Below, piece after piece: positions 5,022-6,523 of a stretch of 6,523 nt of DNA (positions within the stretch are counted from its first letter, which is position 1; each line of letters begins with the position of its first letter). This stretch comes from Spirochaetota bacterium (GTDB lineage: Bacteria; Spirochaetota; B62-G9; DRHN01): the NCBI GenBank assembly GCA_023136305.1, contig JAGLSF010000114.1, positions 1-6,523 of the forward strand, in the 5' to 3' direction. Below the pieces are notes generated by a model. That model was not told where the DNA came from and ran no database searches. It saw nothing but the letters and a program-made list of their open reading frames with translations. The translations under genes and the position numbers were made by a program.

Positions 5022-6523
5022 TTAGCTCTGAGCATTCTTGTCGTCATCAACTACTTCGTATTCGGCATCCACAACATCCTCATCGCTTCCTCCGGCTTCG
5101 GGCTCCGGCTGTTCAGGAGCACCTTCGGCTTCTGCCCCCATATCCTGCTGTGATGCCTGTGACGATGCGGCTTCCCGATACATTGCCTCGGATATCTTGT
5201 AGGAAGCCTGCGTCAGTGCTTCGACTGCCTGCTTTATACGTTCGACATCTCCATCATTCATGGCGCTTCTGGTATTCTCGATCTCTTTTTCTATGTTTGC
5301 ACGATCCTCAGCAGAGATCTTATCACCGTAGTCTTTGAGCATCTTTTCGGTCTGATAGATGAGGCTGTCCGCCTGATTGACCGCATCCGCCTTCTCCTTG
5401 GCCATGCGGTCCTCCTCTGCATGCGCCTCAGCGTCTTTAACCATATTCTGAATTTCTTCCTCATTCAGTCCGCTGGAGGATTCGATCCTGATCTTCTGCT
5501 CTTTGCCGGTAGCGAGGTCCTTTGCTGAGACGTGCACGATTCCGTTGGCATCGATATCAAAGGTGACTTCGATCTGCGGTACTCCCCGTGGTGCAGGTGG
5601 AAGGCCAATCAGATCAAACCGCCCGAGCGTTCTGTTGCGGGTGGCCATCTCCCGTTCGCCCTGAAGCACATTAATGCTTACTGCAGTCTGATTATCAGCC
5701 GCGGTCGAGAAGATCTGGCTCTTGCGTGTCGGTATGGTGGTGTTCCGCTCGATGAGCCTCGTCATAACGCTGCCGAGCGTTTCAATTCCGAGAGAGAGAG
5801 GCGTAACGTCGAGAAGCAGTACATCCTTCACCTCACCGCCCAGTATTCCGCCCTGTATGGCAGCACCTATGGCAACCGCTTCATCCGGATTTACGCCCTT
5901 GTTCGGCTCTTTCTTAAAGATCTTTTTCACCACATCGATGACGGCTGGAATTCGAGTGGAACCTCCGACGAGAATCACCTCATCGATATCATCAGCTGCA
6001 AGACCAGCATCCTTAAGTGCACTTTCGCAGGGTCCTCGGGTGGATTCGATGAGGTCACCCACGAGCTGTTCAAACTTCGATCTAGACAGTGAGTAGTTCA
6101 GATGTTTCGGACCACCCGAATCGGCAGTTATGAAGGGGAGATTGATCTCCGTATTTGTCGTGCTTGAAAGCTCGATCTTGGCCTTTTCGGCACCCTCTTT
6201 CAGCCGTTGTATAGCCATCTTGTCGCCCGACAGATCGATACTGTACTGCTTCTTGAACTCATCGACGAGCCAGTCCATGACGCGCTTGTCCAGGTCATCA
6301 CCGCCAAGATGGGTATTTCCATTGGTGGCTTTCACCTCGAATACCCCATCACCGAGCTCGAGTATGGAAATGTCGAATGTACCGCCGCCCAGATCGTAGA
6401 CCGCGATCTTCTCATCCTTCTTCTTCTCCAGTCCGTAGGCGAGAGCAGCGGCAGTCGGTTCATTGATGATCCGCTTGACATCGAATCCCGCAATCCTGCC
6501 CGCATCCTTGGTTGCCTGACGCT
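5022..6523 (-). CDS. dnaK: Chaperone DnaK (Hsp70), N-terminus outside window
   Basis: DnaK is the ATP-driven cytoplasmic Hsp70 working with DnaJ and GrpE. About 499 residues are present; the frame runs off the right edge at a point corresponding to about residue 150 of E. coli DnaK ([13 protein letters not shown]), so the whole protein would be near 650. The nucleotide-binding domain shows [25 protein letters not shown] (phosphate 2), [10 protein letters not shown], and [13 protein letters not shown] (adenosine motif). The interdomain linker [16 protein letters not shown] follows, then the beta-sandwich ([38 protein letters not shown]) and the helical lid from about [10 protein letters not shown]. 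The tail is acidic and ends in [20 protein letters not shown], the usual bacterial form. The internal GTG near 6335 is not the start. dnaJ follows in the same direction. Heat-shock promoter elements, and any grpE or hrcA, would lie off the right edge. No key residue appears altered in the visible part. Confidence 0.98.
   Translation of the reverse strand, partial: RQATKDAGRIAGFDVKRIINEPTAAALAYGLEKKKDEKIAVYDLGGGTFDISILELGDGVFEVKATNGNTHLGGDDLDKRVMDWLVDEFKKQYSIDLSGDKMAIQRLKEGAEKAKIELSSTTNTEINLPFITADSGGPKHLNYSLSRSKFEQLVGDLIESTRGPCESALKDAGLAADDIDEVILVGGSTRIPAVIDVVKKIFKKEPNKGVNPDEAVAIGAAIQGGILGGEVKDVLLLDVTPLSLGIETLGSVMTRLIERNTTIPTRKSQIFSTAADNQTAVSINVLQGEREMATRNRTLGRFDLIGLPPAPRGVPQIEVTFDIDANGIVHVSAKDLATGKEQKIRIESSSGLNEEEIQNMVKDAEAHAEEDRMAKEKADAVNQADSLIYQTEKMLKDYGDKISAEDRANIEKEIENTRSAMNDGDVERIKQAVEALTQASYKISEAMYREAASSQASQQDMGAEAEGAPEQPEPEAGGSDEDVVDAEYEVVDDDKNAQS

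Noticed and set aside
3730..5025. Long 431-codon open frame on the plus strand, opposite dnaJ
   Set aside because: It lies almost wholly antisense to a clear, intact dnaJ. Its translation is low-complexity and unlike any family, and it reads through the terminator and the promoter gap.
5532..6096. Two overlapping plus-strand open frames (186 and 124 codons) opposite dnaK
   Set aside because: Both mirror conserved dnaK codons and have no RBS or recognisable protein content.

Overview
The window looks like a chromosomal stretch from a diderm (Gram-negative type) bacterium. A lipoprotein and a secreted HEAT-repeat protein, a sialic-acid-type sugar synthase and an LPS-type sugar dehydrogenase all point that way. 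From memory, the wording of the DnaK substrate-binding domain and the HEAT-repeat protein resembles spirochaete homologues, but Nitrospirota or a deltaproteobacterial lineage cannot be excluded. No database search was possible, so the taxonomy is a guess.

Layout. The left third is read on the plus strand: the C-terminal ~90% of a NeuB-family sialic/nonulosonic acid synthase, a 65-base gap with a plausible promoter, a small lipoprotein gene that appears to carry a -1 frameshift, and a secreted HEAT-repeat protein with a strong ribosome binding site. The lipoprotein's alternative frame ends one base before the HEAT gene's start, so the two look like a coupled pair. The right two thirds is read on the minus strand and converges on the HEAT gene with a gap of only 25 bases. 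In transcription order it holds dnaK (N-terminus outside the window), dnaJ, a Gfo/Idh/MocA NAD(P)-dependent sugar dehydrogenase related to UDP-GlcNAc 3-dehydrogenases, and a two-TM HAMP-like membrane protein with no output domain.

How the genes fit together. dnaK and dnaJ form the Hsp70/Hsp40 pair, but a textbook intrinsic terminator lies between them, which should make dnaJ expression lower than dnaK or conditional. The dehydrogenase probably has its own promoter, as two perfect TATAAT boxes precede it, and the HAMP-like gene probably follows on its transcript. The NeuB-family enzyme and the dehydrogenase may both serve cell-surface glycan synthesis, but they lie on opposite strands and no further pathway gene is visible.

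No RNA gene, CRISPR array, intact mobile element or phage gene was found. No gene-free stretch exceeds 140 bases. I see no evidence for a wholly new system. The items most worth checking are the lipoprotein frameshift, the dnaK/dnaJ terminator, and the cysteine-bearing open frame before the HAMP-like gene.
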